Positions 39,852 to 49,411 of a stretch of DNA of 64,000 bases are shown piece after piece. Position 1 is the stretch's first letter; the number at the start of each line of letters is the position of its first letter. The notes under the pieces were generated by a model, which did not search any database, was not told the DNA's origin, and saw only the letters and a list, made by a program, of their open reading frames with translations. A program made the translations under genes and the position numbers. Source of the DNA: Cedecea colo (GTDB taxonomy: Bacteria; Pseudomonadota; Gammaproteobacteria; Enterobacterales; Enterobacteriaceae); the NCBI RefSeq assembly GCF_011808225.1, contig NZ_SOYS01000003.1, positions 372,001 to 436,000 on the forward strand, given 5' to 3'.

Positions 39852-39935
39852 GGTGGATGGCGCCTGCGCTTATCCATCCTACAAAACCGTTAAACTGCAA
39901 AATCGCAGGTCGGATAAGCGCCAGCATCATCCGAC
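39852..39935. repeat. BIME-like REP pair 2 (yggE-argP gap)
   Basis: GGTGGATGGCGCCTGCGCTTA followed by TCCATCCTAC, then the inverse GGTCGGATAAGCG followed by CATCATCCGAC, between the convergent genes yggE and argP. Confidence 0.85.
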
Positions 39936-39940
39936 AGGAC

Positions 39941-39974
39941 AAAAAATCCCGCCTTTGACAGCGGGATTTTTTTT
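39941..39974. terminator. Bidirectional terminator between yggE and argP
   Basis: AATCCCGC / GCGGGATT stem with A-tract on the left and eight T residues on the right, so it can act for both convergent genes. Confidence 0.92.
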
Positions 39975-40872
39975 ATTCAGCATCCTGACGCAGTACACGA
40001 TGTCCATATTCCAGCAGGGCGTCCGTCACGTTGCGCATCATACGGCTTTCCGGCGCAAACCTGTGCCAGTACAGCATGCGTCTTTGCATCAGGCCTGGCG
40101 TCAGATCGATTAGCTCGCCGCTGTTTATTTCTCTTTCGATTTGCAGATGCGGGATCATGCAGCACGTAGTGCCCTGGCGCGCCAGCTGCACGAAGGCTTC
40201 TGACGAGTTAACGATATGGCACGGCACGCTACCGGGCGAAAGATCGAAGTTCTGCTGCAAAAAAGCCTGGTGCATATCATCCAGATGGTCAAACGCCACC
40301 GCGGGCGCTTTCAGCAGCGCAGAGCGCGTAACGCCGTTCGGGAAATAGCGTGCGGCAAAGTCTCTGGAGCCGACAAACAGATAGTCCAGCGCGCCTAAAC
40401 GATCGACCAGGCAGCTTGGCAGCGGCTGCGGCTGAATTGATACCGCGCCAACAACCTCGCCACGACGCAGGCGTTCCTGAGTTCGGGTTTCATCTTCTAC
40501 CTGAAGATTCAGGCGAATAGGGGAGTCGGCCAGCACCGGGGCAAGCGCCGGTAGTAACCAGGTTGCCAGGCTGTCGGCATTTACCGCCAGCGAAAGCAGC
40601 AGCGGCGTTGAACCGGTTTGCTCATCGCCCAGCCACTCTTCTTCCAGCAGCTCTACCTGACGCAACAGCGCCAGCAGTTTCTGTCCCTGCTCTGTGGGAC
40701 GTGGTGGCACGGTGCGCACTAACAATGGCTGGCCGAACATATTTTCCAGTTGCTTGATACGTTGTGAAACCGCTGATTGAGTAATGCAGAGCTTCTGCGC
40801 CGCGCGCTCAAATCCGCGTTCACGAATAACCGCATCCAGCGCCTGTAGCGTTCTGTAGTCCGGACGTTTCAT
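39973..40872 (-). CDS. argP: LysR-type regulator ArgP
   Basis: A 299-residue LysR regulator (IciA) that activates argO with arginine and represses with lysine. The HTH is at about residues 18-38 ([23 protein letters not shown]). The effector domain follows (from about 90). The start at 40872 ([16 protein letters not shown]) matches E. coli with GGAG upstream; a 12-codon extension is not conserved. It lies divergent from rpiA. Confidence 0.97.
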   Translation of the reverse strand: MKRPDYRTLQALDAVIRERGFERAAQKLCITQSAVSQRIKQLENMFGQPLLVRTVPPRPTEQGQKLLALLRQVELLEEEWLGDEQTGSTPLLLSLAVNADSLATWLLPALAPVLADSPIRLNLQVEDETRTQERLRRGEVVGAVSIQPQPLPSCLVDRLGALDYLFVGSRDFAARYFPNGVTRSALLKAPAVAFDHLDDMHQAFLQQNFDLSPGSVPCHIVNSSEAFVQLARQGTTCCMIPHLQIEREINSGELIDLTPGLMQRRMLYWHRFAPESRMMRNVTDALLEYGHRVLRQDAE

Positions 40873-41037
40873 TGTTGTAGCTGACTCCTGTTTTCGTTGT
40901 GCCAGCACTATGACATAAATTTGTGACCGATCCAGACCAAATCCACAAAGATCGGATGAGTTCGGCCATTCGCAAGGACAATCTCCCGGCGCTTGCTCTA
41001 TAATGCGCGTCAGTTTTCACAGCACAGGCAAATAACC

Positions 41038-41697
41038 ATGACGCAGGATGAACTGAAAAAAGCAGTCGGATGGGCAGCGCTCCAGTACGTGCAGCCGGGC
41101 ACTATCGTTGGCGTGGGTACAGGCTCCACTGCCGCGCACTTTATTGATGCGCTGGGCACCATCAAACACCAGATTGATGGCGCGGTATCCAGCTCCGACG
41201 CTTCCACCGCCAAACTGAAAAGTCTCGGTATTACCGTATACGATCTGAACGAAGTGGATTCCCTTGGGATCTACGTTGACGGCGCAGATGAGATCAACGG
41301 ACAAATGCAGATGATCAAAGGCGGCGGCGCAGCGCTTACCCGCGAGAAGATCATTGCGTCGGTGGCCGATAAGTTTATCTGTATTGCGGATGCATCCAAG
41401 CAGGTCGATATCCTGGGGGATTTCCCTCTGCCGGTAGAAGTGATCCCAATGGCGCGTAGCTGCGTGGCTCGCAAGCTGGTCAAGCTGGGCGGCCGCCCTG
41501 AGTACCGTCAGGGCGTGGTAACGGATAACGGCAACATCATCCTTGATGTCTACGGCCTGAGCATTATCGATCCTGTGGCGCTGGAAAACGCGATTAACGG
41601 CCTGCCGGGCGTGGTAACCGTTGGTCTGTTTGCCAACCGTGGCGCCGATGTCGCACTGATCGGTACGGCTGACGGCGTGAAAACCATCGTAAAATGA
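41038..41697 (+). CDS. rpiA: Ribose-5-phosphate isomerase A
   Basis: A 219-residue enzyme of the non-oxidative pentose phosphate pathway that interconverts ribose 5-phosphate and ribulose 5-phosphate. Active-site loops are visible: [37 protein letters not shown] (with catalytic Asp), and [12 protein letters not shown]. The start at 41038 equals E. coli RpiA. It is divergent from argP and is followed by serA. Confidence 0.99.
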   Translation: MTQDELKKAVGWAALQYVQPGTIVGVGTGSTAAHFIDALGTIKHQIDGAVSSSDASTAKLKSLGITVYDLNEVDSLGIYVDGADEINGQMQMIKGGGAALTREKIIASVADKFICIADASKQVDILGDFPLPVEVIPMARSCVARKLVKLGGRPEYRQGVVTDNGNIILDVYGLSIIDPVALENAINGLPGVVTVGLFANRGADVALIGTADGVKTIVK

Positions 41698-41979
41698 TCG
41701 GACCGGGGCGCATCATGCGTCCCAACAATCCGTATAAAAAATGACAAATTATTTTAACGGCAAATTTAGTGACATATGTCACATCTTTGCCAAACACCTG
41801 TGATTCCTTCCTGGAACGCCTTCACGACCAGCATTTTGTGCTAACTCCTCGCCTCTTATTCCTTTTCGACATCCTCCCAACGCAATCGTTTATATTGCCG
41901 AAGGCGTAGATTTTGATATTTTGACGGCAGGGTAACTTACAGGCAGTACCACAACAGCACAGAAAAATAGGGTCGGGAA

Positions 41980-43218
41980 ATGGCAAAAGTATCACTGGAG
42001 AAAGACAAAATTAAATTCCTGCTGGTGGAAGGTGTACACCAGAAAGCGGTCGAGAACCTTCGTGCGGCAGGCTATACCAACATCGAGTATCACAAAGGCG
42101 CGCTTGATAGCGATGCGCTCAAAGCCTCCATCCGTGATGCCCATTTCATCGGTTTACGTTCCCGCACTCATTTAACTGAAGACGTTCTGGCTGCGGCAGA
42201 AAAACTGGTCGCGATCGGCTGCTTCTGTATCGGTACTAACCAGGTCGATCTGGATGCGGCGGCAAAACGCGGCGTTCCGGTCTTTAACGCGCCTTTTTCC
42301 AACACTCGCTCGGTGGCCGAACTGGTTATTGGCCAGCTATTACTTCTGCTGCGCGGCATACCGGAAGCGAACGCGAAGGCGCACCGTGGCGTGTGGAATA
42401 AACTGGCCGTGGGCTCCTTTGAGGCCCGTGGCAAAAAGCTCGGTATTATCGGTTACGGCCACATCGGGACTCAGCTTGGTATTCTGGCAGAAGCGCTGGG
42501 CATGAACGTCTTTTTCTACGATATTGAAAGCAAGCTGCCGCTGGGTAACGCCACGCAGGTGCAGCATCTGTCAGATCTGCTCAATATGAGCGATGTGGTC
42601 AGCCTGCACGTACCGGAGAACGCCTCCACTAAGAATATGATTGGCGCCAACGAACTGGCGCTGATGAAGCCGGGCGCGCTGTTAATTAACGATGCTCGCG
42701 GAACCGTGGTCGATATCCCTGCGCTGTGCGATGCGCTGGCCCGCAAGCATCTGGCCGGTGCGGCAATCGACGTATTCCCGACCGAGCCCGCAACCAACAG
42801 CGATCCGTTCACTTCTCCGCTGTGCGAATTCGATAACGTGATCCTGACCCCGCATATCGGCGGTTCGACCCAGGAAGCGCAGGAAAATATCGGCCTCGAA
42901 GTAGCGGGTAAACTGGCTAAATATTCCGATAACGGCTCAACGCTTTCTGCGGTGAACTTCCCGGAAGTTTCCCTGCCGCTGCACAGCGGCACCACGAGCC
43001 GCCTGCTGCATATCCATGAAAACCGTCCTGGCATTCTGACCGCGCTGAACCAAATTTTTGCCGAGGAGGGGATCAACATCGCCGCACAGTATCTGCAAAC
43101 AACATCGAAAATGGGTTATGTGGTGATAGATATTGATGCTGAGGAAGATGTCGCTGAGGCCGCATTAAAATCAATGAAGGCCATTCCAGGCACTATCCGC
43201 GCCCGTCTGCTTTACTAG
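41980..43218 (+). CDS. serA: D-3-phosphoglycerate dehydrogenase
   Basis: A 412-residue enzyme that starts serine synthesis and is feedback-inhibited by serine. The NAD-binding motif is LGIIGYGHIGTQLG. Catalytic residues lie in NDARGTVVDIPAL and PHIGGSTQEAQENIG. The C-terminal ACT domain (HENRPGILTALNQIFAEEGINIAAQYLQ) holds the serine site. It is two residues longer than E. coli SerA, with TSRLLHIHEN at the ACT entry. A 282-bp upstream gap probably holds the Lrp-sensitive promoters known in E. coli. Confidence 0.98.
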   Translation: MAKVSLEKDKIKFLLVEGVHQKAVENLRAAGYTNIEYHKGALDSDALKASIRDAHFIGLRSRTHLTEDVLAAAEKLVAIGCFCIGTNQVDLDAAAKRGVPVFNAPFSNTRSVAELVIGQLLLLLRGIPEANAKAHRGVWNKLAVGSFEARGKKLGIIGYGHIGTQLGILAEALGMNVFFYDIESKLPLGNATQVQHLSDLLNMSDVVSLHVPENASTKNMIGANELALMKPGALLINDARGTVVDIPALCDALARKHLAGAAIDVFPTEPATNSDPFTSPLCEFDNVILTPHIGGSTQEAQENIGLEVAGKLAKYSDNGSTLSAVNFPEVSLPLHSGTTSRLLHIHENRPGILTALNQIFAEEGINIAAQYLQTTSKMGYVVIDIDAEEDVAEAALKSMKAIPGTIRARLLY

Positions 43219-43227
43219 GTTGGTTTA

Positions 43228-43302
43228 CGGCGGGTGGCGCGACGCTTACCCGCCCTACAATTTGCGTTTCGCAGGGTGGATAAGCGAATGCGCCATCCAC
43301 CG
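43228..43302. repeat. BIME-like REP pair 3 (serA-fau gap)
   Basis: GGCGGGTGGCGCGACGCTTA followed by CCCGCCCTAC, and the inverse GCAGGGTGGATAAGCGAATG followed by CGCCATCCACC. It fills nearly the whole gap between convergent serA and fau. E. coli has the SibC RNA near here; no room for it is left. Confidence 0.9.
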
Positions 43303-43305
43303 GCG

Positions 43306-43920
43306 TTACCACTGCCAAAGCCGCGAGGGCGTTACCACCGCGGGCAATGGAATATCCCACTGTTCGGCAGGCAATGTCGGCACTAGCTGGCAATCATGCG
43401 CCAGCCCAACGGGCTGCAAACCATGCTGCCGCCAGTTTTGCAAAGTACGGTCGTAGAATCCACCGCCCATGCCCAGACGTTGTCCTTGCTCATCAAAGGC
43501 AACCAGCGGCGTAATCAACACATCCAGATTATCCAGCGCTAAAACGTTGCGCACGTCGAGCTTAGGTTCAAGGATCTTCAGGCGGTTCATGACCAGATGG
43601 CTGTTTTTGTCGTAGCGTAAAAATAGCAGGCTGCCTTTACTGAAAGGATGAAGCACCGGAAGATAAACGGCCTTTCCCGCCTGCCATAGCGCGCGAATCA
43701 GCGGACGCGTATCCAGCTCGCCATCGAAAGACAAAAACACCGCGACGCTGACAGCATCCATCACCGGCGGATAAGCCAGCATGCGCACGGCAGCCTGTTG
43801 GGCAAAGATTTGCTGTTCGGTATCGGTGAGGGAGCGGCGTCGTTGCCGAATGGTCTGGCGGATTTCTGTGCGCAGCGTTGAAACAATATGTGGGGGTGGA
43901 ATTTGCGATATGTGTGTCAT
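43306..43920 (-). CDS. fau: 5-formyltetrahydrofolate cyclo-ligase
   Basis: A 204-residue ATP-dependent enzyme (YgfA) that converts 5-formyl-THF to 5,10-methenyl-THF. The basic stretch RQTIRQRRRSLTDTEQQ begins the conserved domain, FLSFDGELDTRPLI and YLPVLHPFSKGSLLF follow, and the signature is LVAFDEQGQRLGMGGGFYDRTL. The start at 43920 has no strong ribosome site; a start close to IRQRRR would give about 182 residues, as often annotated in E. coli. It lies directly downstream of 6S RNA and is probably cotranscribed with it. In E. coli it influences persister formation. Confidence 0.95.
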   Translation of the reverse strand: MTHISQIPPPHIVSTLRTEIRQTIRQRRRSLTDTEQQIFAQQAAVRMLAYPPVMDAVSVAVFLSFDGELDTRPLIRALWQAGKAVYLPVLHPFSKGSLLFLRYDKNSHLVMNRLKILEPKLDVRNVLALDNLDVLITPLVAFDEQGQRLGMGGGFYDRTLQNWRQHGLQPVGLAHDCQLVPTLPAEQWDIPLPAVVTPSRLWQW

Positions 43921-43942
43921 GCATGATGACCGGGTAGAAAGA

Positions 43943-44127
43943 GGGAATCTCCGAGATGCCGCCGCAGGCTGTAACCCTTGAACCCTTGGTTCAAGGTGAA
44001 TGCAGCGTCACTGTCTTCAGGCTTCTCGGACGGACCGAGCATGCTCACCGACGGTGGAGCGCCACATTCTTGTGGTATGAAATATCGGCTCAGGGGACTG
44101 GCCCGCTTGCAAACATCTCAGAGAAAT
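43943..44127 (-). ncRNA. ssrS: 6S RNA
   Basis: A 185-nt RNA that binds sigma70 RNA polymerase by mimicking an open promoter. The minus strand starts ATTTCTCTGAGATG and ends GCATCTCGGAGATTCCC; these ends pair to close the structure. The segment GAACCAAGGGTTCAAGGGTT and the CCTGAGCCGATATTTCATAC region match E. coli 6S RNA closely, with most changes in the bulge arms. Place between zapA and fau is the same as in E. coli. Confidence 0.97.
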
Positions 44128-44168
44128 TTGTCCTTCGCAGTTACTCTACCATAGACAACTGTGAAGCG

Positions 44169-44498
44169 TTATTCAAAGTTTGGACCCTGTCTGTCTGTTA
44201 TGCGACCTTGTTCAAGGAGTGCCTGTTCAATGGTCTGCTGTAACATTTTGATCCGCTGCTCCATGTTAGCAGCGTAGTCACGGGTTTTCGATTTTTCCTG
44301 AGCTAATTCGTAGCAAATATTCAGTGCTGCGATGAAAACTAACTGCTCAGTATTTGTGACTCTAGTGCGAACTTTTAAATCTTGCAACCGCTGATCCAGC
44401 TCAACCGCAGCCTGATTCAGCGCATCCTGTTGTTCAGGCGGACAATTCACGCGCAATGAACGACCGAAAATTTGGATATCGACTGGTTGTGCAGACAT
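44169..44498 (-). CDS. zapA: Cell division protein ZapA
   Basis: A 109-residue FtsZ-ring stabiliser. The N-terminal domain ([27 protein letters not shown]) binds FtsZ, and the C-terminal half (from about residue 60) is a coiled coil that makes tetramers ([26 protein letters not shown]). Its length equals that of E. coli ZapA. It lies upstream of 6S RNA on the same strand and is divergent from ygfB. Confidence 0.98.
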   Translation of the reverse strand: MSAQPVDIQIFGRSLRVNCPPEQQDALNQAAVELDQRLQDLKVRTRVTNTEQLVFIAALNICYELAQEKSKTRDYAANMEQRIKMLQQTIEQALLEQGRITDRQGPNFE

Positions 44499-44660
44499 GC
44501 CACCTTCCTGCTGTTAACTCGCCTGCCTGTCGTAACCCTTTAGCAGGTCACGAAAGGGGCGTCACTATAGCTACCCCGTTATGAAGATACAAGCCCTTTT
44601 CTGGTGCCCCGGAGTCCCTGGTGGTAGCATAACATGAACTATCCCTGCCAACGATGACGA

Positions 44661-45245
44661 ATGCGCATGTCTATACAGAACGCTATGCCAGGCTACGACG
44701 CCGTAAGCCAACTTTTGAACGAACAGGGCGTGGGGCTTACTCCTGCGGAAATGCACGGATTAATCAGCGGCATGCTGTGCGGCGGTAATCAAGACAGCAG
44801 CTGGCAACCGCTGCTGCATGACCTGACGAATGAAGGTCTGGCGTTTAGCCAGAACCTGGCCGATACCCTGCGCGATATGCATGCTGCAACCGGCGATGCG
44901 CTGGAAGACGACGGCTTCCTGTTCCAGCTTTATCTGCCAGACGGCGACGAAACCACGGTATTCGACCGTGCGGACGCGCTGGCCGGTTGGGTGAATCACT
45001 TCCTGCTTGGTCTCGGCGTCACCCAGCCTAAGCTTGATAAAGTCACCGGCGAAACCGGCGAGGCGATTGACGACCTGCGCAATATCGCCCAGCTTGGCTA
45101 TGACGAAGACGAAGATCAGGAAGAGCTCGAAATGTCGCTGGAAGAGATCGTTGAGTATGTGCGCGTTGCCGCGTTGCTCTGCCACGACACCTTTACTCGC
45201 CCGGTGCCAACCGCGCCGGAAGTGCGTAAGCCTACGCTTCACTAA
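44661..45245 (+). CDS. ygfB: YgfB family protein (UPF0149)
   Basis: A 194-residue cytosolic protein of the UPF0149 family. In Pseudomonas a YgfB homologue modulates beta-lactam resistance through ampD regulation; no function is set in E. coli. Conserved segments are [50 protein letters not shown], and the acidic [26 protein letters not shown]. The start could be 44661 or the second ATG at 44667. It lies just before pepP with a 24-bp gap, so it leads the ygfB-pepP-ubiH-ubiI operon. Confidence 0.96.
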   Translation: MRMSIQNAMPGYDAVSQLLNEQGVGLTPAEMHGLISGMLCGGNQDSSWQPLLHDLTNEGLAFSQNLADTLRDMHAATGDALEDDGFLFQLYLPDGDETTVFDRADALAGWVNHFLLGLGVTQPKLDKVTGETGEAIDDLRNIAQLGYDEDEDQEELEMSLEEIVEYVRVAALLCHDTFTRPVPTAPEVRKPTLH

Positions 45246-45269
45246 GGATAATAAGCTTCAGGAGGTGTA

Positions 45270-46586
45270 ATGACCCAGCAGGAATTTCTCCGTCGCCGCC
45301 AGGCGTTACTGGCGAAAATGGCCCCGGCCAGCGCCGCGCTAATTTTTGCGGCTCCCGAGGCCACGCGCAGTGCGGATAGCGAATACCCGTACCGCCAGAA
45401 CAGCGACTTCTGGTATCTCACCGGTTTCAACGAACCTGAAGCCGTGCTGGTTCTTATCAAAAGCGATGAACATCACAACCACAGCGTGCTGTTCAACCGG
45501 CTGCGCGATAAAACCGCCGAAATCTGGTTTGGCCGTCGTCTGGGGCAGGAAGCCGCGCCGGAAAAACTGGCGGTGGACAGGGCCTTAGCTTTTTCTGAAA
45601 TCGACGAGCAGTTGTATCAGTTATTGAACGGTCTGGATGTCGTCTATCACGCTCAGGGTGAATACGCTTATGCGGACAGCATCCTCTTTACCGCGCTGGA
45701 TAAACTGCGTCGCGGTTCTCGCCAGAATCTCTGCGCTCCGGCAACGCTTACCGACTGGCGTCCGTGGTTGCATGAGATGCGGCTATTCAAATCCGAAGAA
45801 GAGATTGCCGTACTGCGCCGCGCAGGGGAAATCACCGCGCTGGCCCATACGCGTGCCATGATAAAATGTTGCCCGGGTATGTTCGAATATCAGCTTGAGG
45901 GCGAAATTCTGCATGAGTTTAACCGCCACGGCGCACGCTTCCCGTCCTACAATACTATCGTTGGCAGCGGTGAAAACGGCTGTATTTTGCATTACACCGA
46001 AAACGAAAGCGAAATGCGCGACGGCGATCTGGTGTTGATTGACGCAGGTTGCGAATACAAAGGTTATGCAGGCGACATTACCCGCACTTTCCCGGTGAAC
46101 GGTAAATTTACCGCGCCGCAGCGGGCGATTTATGACATCGTTCTCGAATCTCTGGAAACCGCGCTGAAGCTTTATCGCCCCGGTACTTCCGTGCAGGACG
46201 TCACCGGTGAGGTTATTCGCATTATGGTTAGCGGGCTGGTGAAACTCGGCATTCTCAATGGCGACGTTGACCAACTGATCGCCGATAACGCGCATCGCTC
46301 ATTCTTCATGCATGGCCTGAGCCACTGGCTGGGGCTGGATGTACACGACGTCGGCGCGTATGGTCCGGATCGTTCCCGGCTGCTTGAGCCGGGCATGGTT
46401 ATCACCGTTGAACCGGGTTTGTACATCGCCCCGGATGCAGATGTTCCTGCGGAGTATCGGGGCATCGGTATTCGTATCGAAGACGATATTGTGATAACTG
46501 CCGAAGGCAATGAAAACCTGACGGCGAGCGTGGTGAAATCTGCCGATGAAATCGAAGCCTTAATGACCGCGGCGCGTCAGCTATGA
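45270..46586 (+). CDS. pepP: Xaa-Pro aminopeptidase P
   Basis: A 438-residue Mn-dependent M24 peptidase that removes N-terminal residues before proline. The N-terminal domain (about 1-170) is creatinase-like. The pita-bread catalytic domain carries the metal ligands: VLIDAGCEYKGYAGDITRTFPV (two Asp), FFMHGLSHWLGLDVHDVG (His), and ITVEPGLYI plus GIRIEDD (two Glu). A strong AGGAGG precedes the ATG. The stop overlaps the ubiH start (ATGA). Confidence 0.98.
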   Translation: MTQQEFLRRRQALLAKMAPASAALIFAAPEATRSADSEYPYRQNSDFWYLTGFNEPEAVLVLIKSDEHHNHSVLFNRLRDKTAEIWFGRRLGQEAAPEKLAVDRALAFSEIDEQLYQLLNGLDVVYHAQGEYAYADSILFTALDKLRRGSRQNLCAPATLTDWRPWLHEMRLFKSEEEIAVLRRAGEITALAHTRAMIKCCPGMFEYQLEGEILHEFNRHGARFPSYNTIVGSGENGCILHYTENESEMRDGDLVLIDAGCEYKGYAGDITRTFPVNGKFTAPQRAIYDIVLESLETALKLYRPGTSVQDVTGEVIRIMVSGLVKLGILNGDVDQLIADNAHRSFFMHGLSHWLGLDVHDVGAYGPDRSRLLEPGMVITVEPGLYIAPDADVPAEYRGIGIRIEDDIVITAEGNENLTASVVKSADEIEALMTAARQL

Positions 46587-47761
46587 GCGTGATAATTGTC
46601 GGTGGCGGCATGACTGGCGCAACGCTTGCGCTGGCCATCTCGCATATGACGGGCGGCAAGCTGCCGGTACATCTGGTAGAAGCGACCGCGCCCGAGACGG
46701 CTGCGCATCCCGGCTTTGACGCGCGTGCGATTGCGCTGGCGCAGGGCACCTGCCAGCAGCTGACTAACATCGGCGTCTGGCCTGCGATTTCGCCTTGCGC
46801 AACCGCAATCACTTCCGTGCACGTGAGCGATCGAGGCCACGCCGGTTTTGTCACTCTGCAGGCGGAAGATTATCAAATTAGCGCGTTGGGGCAGGTGGTT
46901 GAGCTGCATGATGTCGGCCAGCGGCTGTTTGCGCTGTTGCGTAAAGCCCCTGGCGTCACATTACATTGCCCGCAGCGCGTAGCTTCCTTCACTCGTGAAG
47001 AAAATCGCGTTAGCGTTACGCTTGATAACGGCTCCGTGCTGGAAGGCAAGCTGCTGATCGCGGCAGATGGTTCACGCTCGCAGCTTGCGGCGCAGTGCGG
47101 TATTACCTGGCAGCAAGAGGATTACCGGCAGATCGGCGCCATTGCGAACGTTACTACCGCGCTGCCGCACAACGGCCGTGCGTTCGAGCGTTTCACTCAG
47201 TATGGCCCGCTGGCGATGTTACCAATGTCCGGCGGACGCTGTTCGCTGGTCTGGTGTCATCCGCAGGATGCGCTGGCAGAGGTGAAAAGCTGGGATGAGG
47301 CGCGATTCTGCAATGAATTGCAGCGTGCTTTTGGCTGGCGGCTTGGGCGTATTACCCAGGCAGGCGCCCGTAATATCTACCCGCTGGCGCTGACTACCGC
47401 TTCACAGACGATTTCGCACCGCGTGGCGCTCGTTGGTAATGCGGCGCAAACCCTGCATCCGATTGCCGGGCAGGGTTTTAACCTCGGTTTGCGCGACGTT
47501 ATATCGCTTGCGGAATCGCTGACGGCCGCCTGGCAGGCGCAGCAGGATCCGGGCAGTTATCCGGTACTGGCAGCATATCAACAACGTCGGGCGATGGATA
47601 AAGCCGCCACCATTGGCGTAACAGATGGTCTGGTGCATTTATTTGCCAACCGCTGGGCGCCGCTGGTGGCAGGGCGCAACCTTGGTCTGATGGCGATGGA
47701 ACATTTTACTCCGGCACGCGATGTGCTGGCACAGCGCACCCTTGGTTGGGTGGCGCGTTAA
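46583..47761 (+). CDS. ubiH: 2-octaprenyl-6-methoxyphenol hydroxylase
   Basis: A 392-residue FAD monooxygenase that hydroxylates ring carbon 1 in ubiquinone synthesis. The GXGXXG start is VIIVGGGMTGATLALA, the DG motif is LLIAADGSRSQLA, and the second FAD motif is ALVGNAAQTLHPIAGQGFNLGLRD. It overlaps pepP by 4 nt and is followed by its paralogue ubiI 12 bp on, so these three genes are one operon. Confidence 0.98.
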   Translation: MSVIIVGGGMTGATLALAISHMTGGKLPVHLVEATAPETAAHPGFDARAIALAQGTCQQLTNIGVWPAISPCATAITSVHVSDRGHAGFVTLQAEDYQISALGQVVELHDVGQRLFALLRKAPGVTLHCPQRVASFTREENRVSVTLDNGSVLEGKLLIAADGSRSQLAAQCGITWQQEDYRQIGAIANVTTALPHNGRAFERFTQYGPLAMLPMSGGRCSLVWCHPQDALAEVKSWDEARFCNELQRAFGWRLGRITQAGARNIYPLALTTASQTISHRVALVGNAAQTLHPIAGQGFNLGLRDVISLAESLTAAWQAQQDPGSYPVLAAYQQRRAMDKAATIGVTDGLVHLFANRWAPLVAGRNLGLMAMEHFTPARDVLAQRTLGWVAR

Positions 47762-47773
47762 AGGAGAGTCAAT

Positions 47774-48976
47774 TTGCAAAGCGTTGATGTGGCGATTGTT
47801 GGTGGCGGCATGGTGGGTCTGGCGGTCGCCTGTGGCCTGCAGGGGAGCGGTCTTCGCGTGGCGGTGCTGGAGAGTCAGCCTCCGCAGCCGCAGGCTCCTG
47901 ATGCTCCTCCGGCGCTGCGGGTTTCGGCCATAAACGCTGCCAGCGAAAAGCTGCTGGCTCATCTTGGCGTCTGGCCAACTATCATCGCCCGGCGCGCCAG
48001 CATCTATCACGGCATGGAAGTCTGGGATCGCGACAGCTTCGGGCGAATTACCTTTGATGATAAAACCTATGGTTTCAGCCACCTGGGACACATCATCGAA
48101 AATACGGTAATCCATCATGCGCTCTGGCAGCGCGCGGAGCAGAACCCGGATATTACGCTTATGGCCCCGGCTGAACTGCAACAGGTCGCCTGGGGAGAAA
48201 ACGAAGCGTTTATCACCCTGAAAGATGGCGCGATGCTGACGGCCCGCCTGGTCGTGGGAGCTGACGGCGCAAACTCCTGGCTGCGGAATCAGGCCGATAT
48301 CCCGCTCACGTTCTGGGATTATCACCAGCACGCGCTTGTCGCCACCATCCGTACCGCACGGCCGCATCAGGCCGTTGCACGGCAGGTTTTCCACGGCGAG
48401 GGCATTCTGGCTTTCCTGCCGCTTTCCGATCCGCATCTGTGCTCGATTGTCTGGTCGCTGCCGCAACGGGAAGCGGAGCGTATGCAAAATGCCACGCCCG
48501 AAGCGTTTAATCAGGCGCTTTCCGTGGCCTTTGATATGCGGCTGGGGCTATGCAGCCTCGAAAGCGAGCGCCAGGTCTTCCCGCTAACGGGCCGCTACGC
48601 GCGTAATTTCGCGGCTCATCGCCTCGCGCTGGTGGGTGATGCGGCGCATACCATCCATCCGCTGGCCGGGCAGGGTGTCAACCTTGGCTTTATGGATGCC
48701 GCAGAACTGATCGATGAAATTCGTCGTGCGCATCGCCAGGGCAAAGATATCGGGCAATATTTATATCTGCGGCGCTACGAGCGTAGCCGCAAGCACAGCG
48801 CGGCAATGATGCTGGCGAGCATGCAGGGCTTCCGCGATTTATTCGCAGGCAGCAATCCGGCGAAAAAACTGCTGCGTGATATCGGCCTGAAGCTTGCGGA
48901 CAGGCTGCCCGGCGTGAAGCAGAAATTGATCCGCCAGGCGATGGGTCTGCAAGATTTACCTTCCTGGCTACGTTAA
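47774..48976 (+). CDS. ubiI: 2-octaprenylphenol hydroxylase
   Basis: A 400-residue FAD monooxygenase (VisC) that hydroxylates ring carbon 5 in aerobic ubiquinone synthesis. It is paralogous to ubiH: VAIVGGGMVGLAVACGLQ, VVGADGANSWLR, and LVGDAAHTIHPLAGQGVNLGFMD. The start is TTG (QSVDV follows, as in E. coli UbiI), with AAGGAGA upstream. It ends the ygfB-pepP-ubiH-ubiI cluster. Confidence 0.98.
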   Translation: MQSVDVAIVGGGMVGLAVACGLQGSGLRVAVLESQPPQPQAPDAPPALRVSAINAASEKLLAHLGVWPTIIARRASIYHGMEVWDRDSFGRITFDDKTYGFSHLGHIIENTVIHHALWQRAEQNPDITLMAPAELQQVAWGENEAFITLKDGAMLTARLVVGADGANSWLRNQADIPLTFWDYHQHALVATIRTARPHQAVARQVFHGEGILAFLPLSDPHLCSIVWSLPQREAERMQNATPEAFNQALSVAFDMRLGLCSLESERQVFPLTGRYARNFAAHRLALVGDAAHTIHPLAGQGVNLGFMDAAELIDEIRRAHRQGKDIGQYLYLRRYERSRKHSAAMMLASMQGFRDLFAGSNPAKKLLRDIGLKLADRLPGVKQKLIRQAMGLQDLPSWLR

Positions 48977-49411
48977 AGCATAACGTTAACTCCGTCACAC
49001 TTCCCTTTCCGCCAGCCGGGAAGGGGAACCTCTCCCTCATTTGAAATATTCTAATCTCACCGCCAATTTCGGATTACATTTTTTAATGCGGCCTTTTCAG
49101 GGATGCAGTGAAATGGTTTCTGAAATGGTCGTAAATGTTAGCTAACTCTAACTTCTGCGCTTAATGCTTCCGATTTATGCGTGCTTCCTCGCATTTTTGC
49201 AGACGAATACTCTGCATGTTGCCTCGCCCGTTTTAGCCATAAGCTAATGTAATGGCCGTTTTACCCTTATGGTTTACGTCGCCTTTCGGTGGTAAGTTCA
49301 GAGTAAAGGTAACGTTTGCGTCGCTATCGGGAACGGTGGCGATGCCGGGTTTCGTCTGACGAAAAGCAAAGCGTAAAAACGCCTGCTAACCAGTCGGTTA
49401 AAGAGGAAAAG
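48977..49411. promoter_or_regulatory. ubiI-gcvT intergenic / gcv control region
   Basis: About 435 bases. It starts with a CCCTTTCC/GGGAAGGGG hairpin (49000-49030) and holds the gcvTHP promoter and leader. A PurR-like box (49306-49321) is visible. GcvA and Lrp sites known in E. coli should also be here but I cannot place them. An in-frame ATG at 49316 upstream of gcvT is not the conserved start. Confidence 0.6.
49306..49321. promoter_or_regulatory. Candidate PurR operator at gcvTHP
   Basis: On the minus strand ACGCAAACGTTACCTT matches the PurR consensus ACGCAAACGTTTTCGT at its conserved first eleven bases. The E. coli gcv operon is repressed by PurR through a site near the transcription start. 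Confidence 0.7.

Noticed and set aside
43219..43305. A SibC/Ibs-type antisense RNA locus expected from E. coli near serA and fau.
   Set aside because: Only a BIME-like repeat is present in the 87-bp gap; no Ibs-like frame is visible.
48977..49411. A glycine riboswitch upstream of gcvT.
   Set aside because: No tandem aptamer-like conserved core is visible, and enterobacterial gcv operons use GcvA, GcvB, Lrp and PurR control.
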